Below are positions 63,469 through 64,000 of a stretch of 64,000 nucleotides of DNA, in pieces (position 1 is the first letter of the stretch; every line of letters begins with the position of its first letter). Made by a program: the position numbers and the translations under genes. Source of the stretch: Sulfurisoma sp963709555 (GTDB lineage Bacteria > Pseudomonadota > Gammaproteobacteria > Burkholderiales > Rhodocyclaceae); NCBI GenBank assembly GCA_963709555.1, contig CAVPWR010000002.1:62001-126000 (forward strand), read 5' to 3'. Below the pieces are notes generated by a model. The model was given only the letters and a program-made list of their open reading frames with translations. It was not told the origin of the DNA and ran no database searches.

Positions 63469-64000
<532 letters not shown>

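Overview
The window is 64 kb of high-GC bacterial chromosome. Gene content points to a betaproteobacterium, most likely Rhodocyclales-like: a TorF-type porin, rpoN-hpf-ptsN-hprK, an EIIA(man)-HPr-EI phosphotransfer chain without sugar permeases, metX-metW, the proteobacterial gshA type, and ntrY-ntrX next to trkA-trkH. The order assignment is inferred from gene families, not from a marker gene. No rRNA, tRNA, CRISPR array or complete insertion sequence was seen.

Layout. 0-1.7 kb: frameshifted TorF porin and a coiled-coil membrane protein. 1.8-8.6 kb: cutA, dsbD, then riboflavin and thiamine genes (ribE, ribBA, ribH, nusB, thiL, pgpA, pncC). 8.6-14.4 kb: recA-recX-lptB-rpoN-hpf-ptsN-hprK. 14.4-20.4 kb: secreted PsiF-like and CsgG-like proteins, a transmembrane Ser/Thr kinase, a small membrane protein and a cyclase-FHA protein. 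20.4-27 kb: an aminotransferase, ttcA, a short-chain dehydrogenase, tcdA, a MidA-type methyltransferase and ampG. 27-31.6 kb: metW-metX under an apparent SAM-II riboswitch, then ptsI, ptsH and EIIA(man). 31.6-36 kb: apbE, maiA, gshA and an orphan adenine methylase. 36-43.5 kb: a membrane-transport island (DUF1538 transporter, two P-II-like proteins, DUF6394 protein, RCK potassium channel, trkH, trkA). 43.5-45.6 kb: a lower-GC diguanylate cyclase gene between inverted repeats. 45.6-54 kb: ntrX, ntrY, DUF4390, rsmB, RsbW/RsbV-like pair, gpmA, fmt, def. 54-60.6 kb: LysM protein, dprA, smg, topB, two tandem DUF924 genes. 60.6-64 kb: rubredoxin reductase, rubredoxin, a truncated rubrerythrin, a methyltransferase and the C-terminus of a SNF2-type helicase.

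Three patterns cut across the genes. First, a roughly 23-nt motif (GTGYCGCCAGCGCCGA followed by C/G and a T run) recurs at least 13 times, mostly inside unrelated genes, in several reading frames and on both strands. It is the most striking unexplained signal here. Second, a modular GC-rich intergenic repeat of about 105 bp recurs between genes. Third, about 13 single-base frameshifts break otherwise normal housekeeping genes; 12 fit one extra base, which suggests sequence error rather than gene decay.

The best candidate for an undescribed system is the 36-40.6 kb operon: a DUF1538 membrane protein with two dedicated P-II-like proteins, beside a potassium channel and the Trk system. It may be a ligand-gated ion or metabolite transport module.
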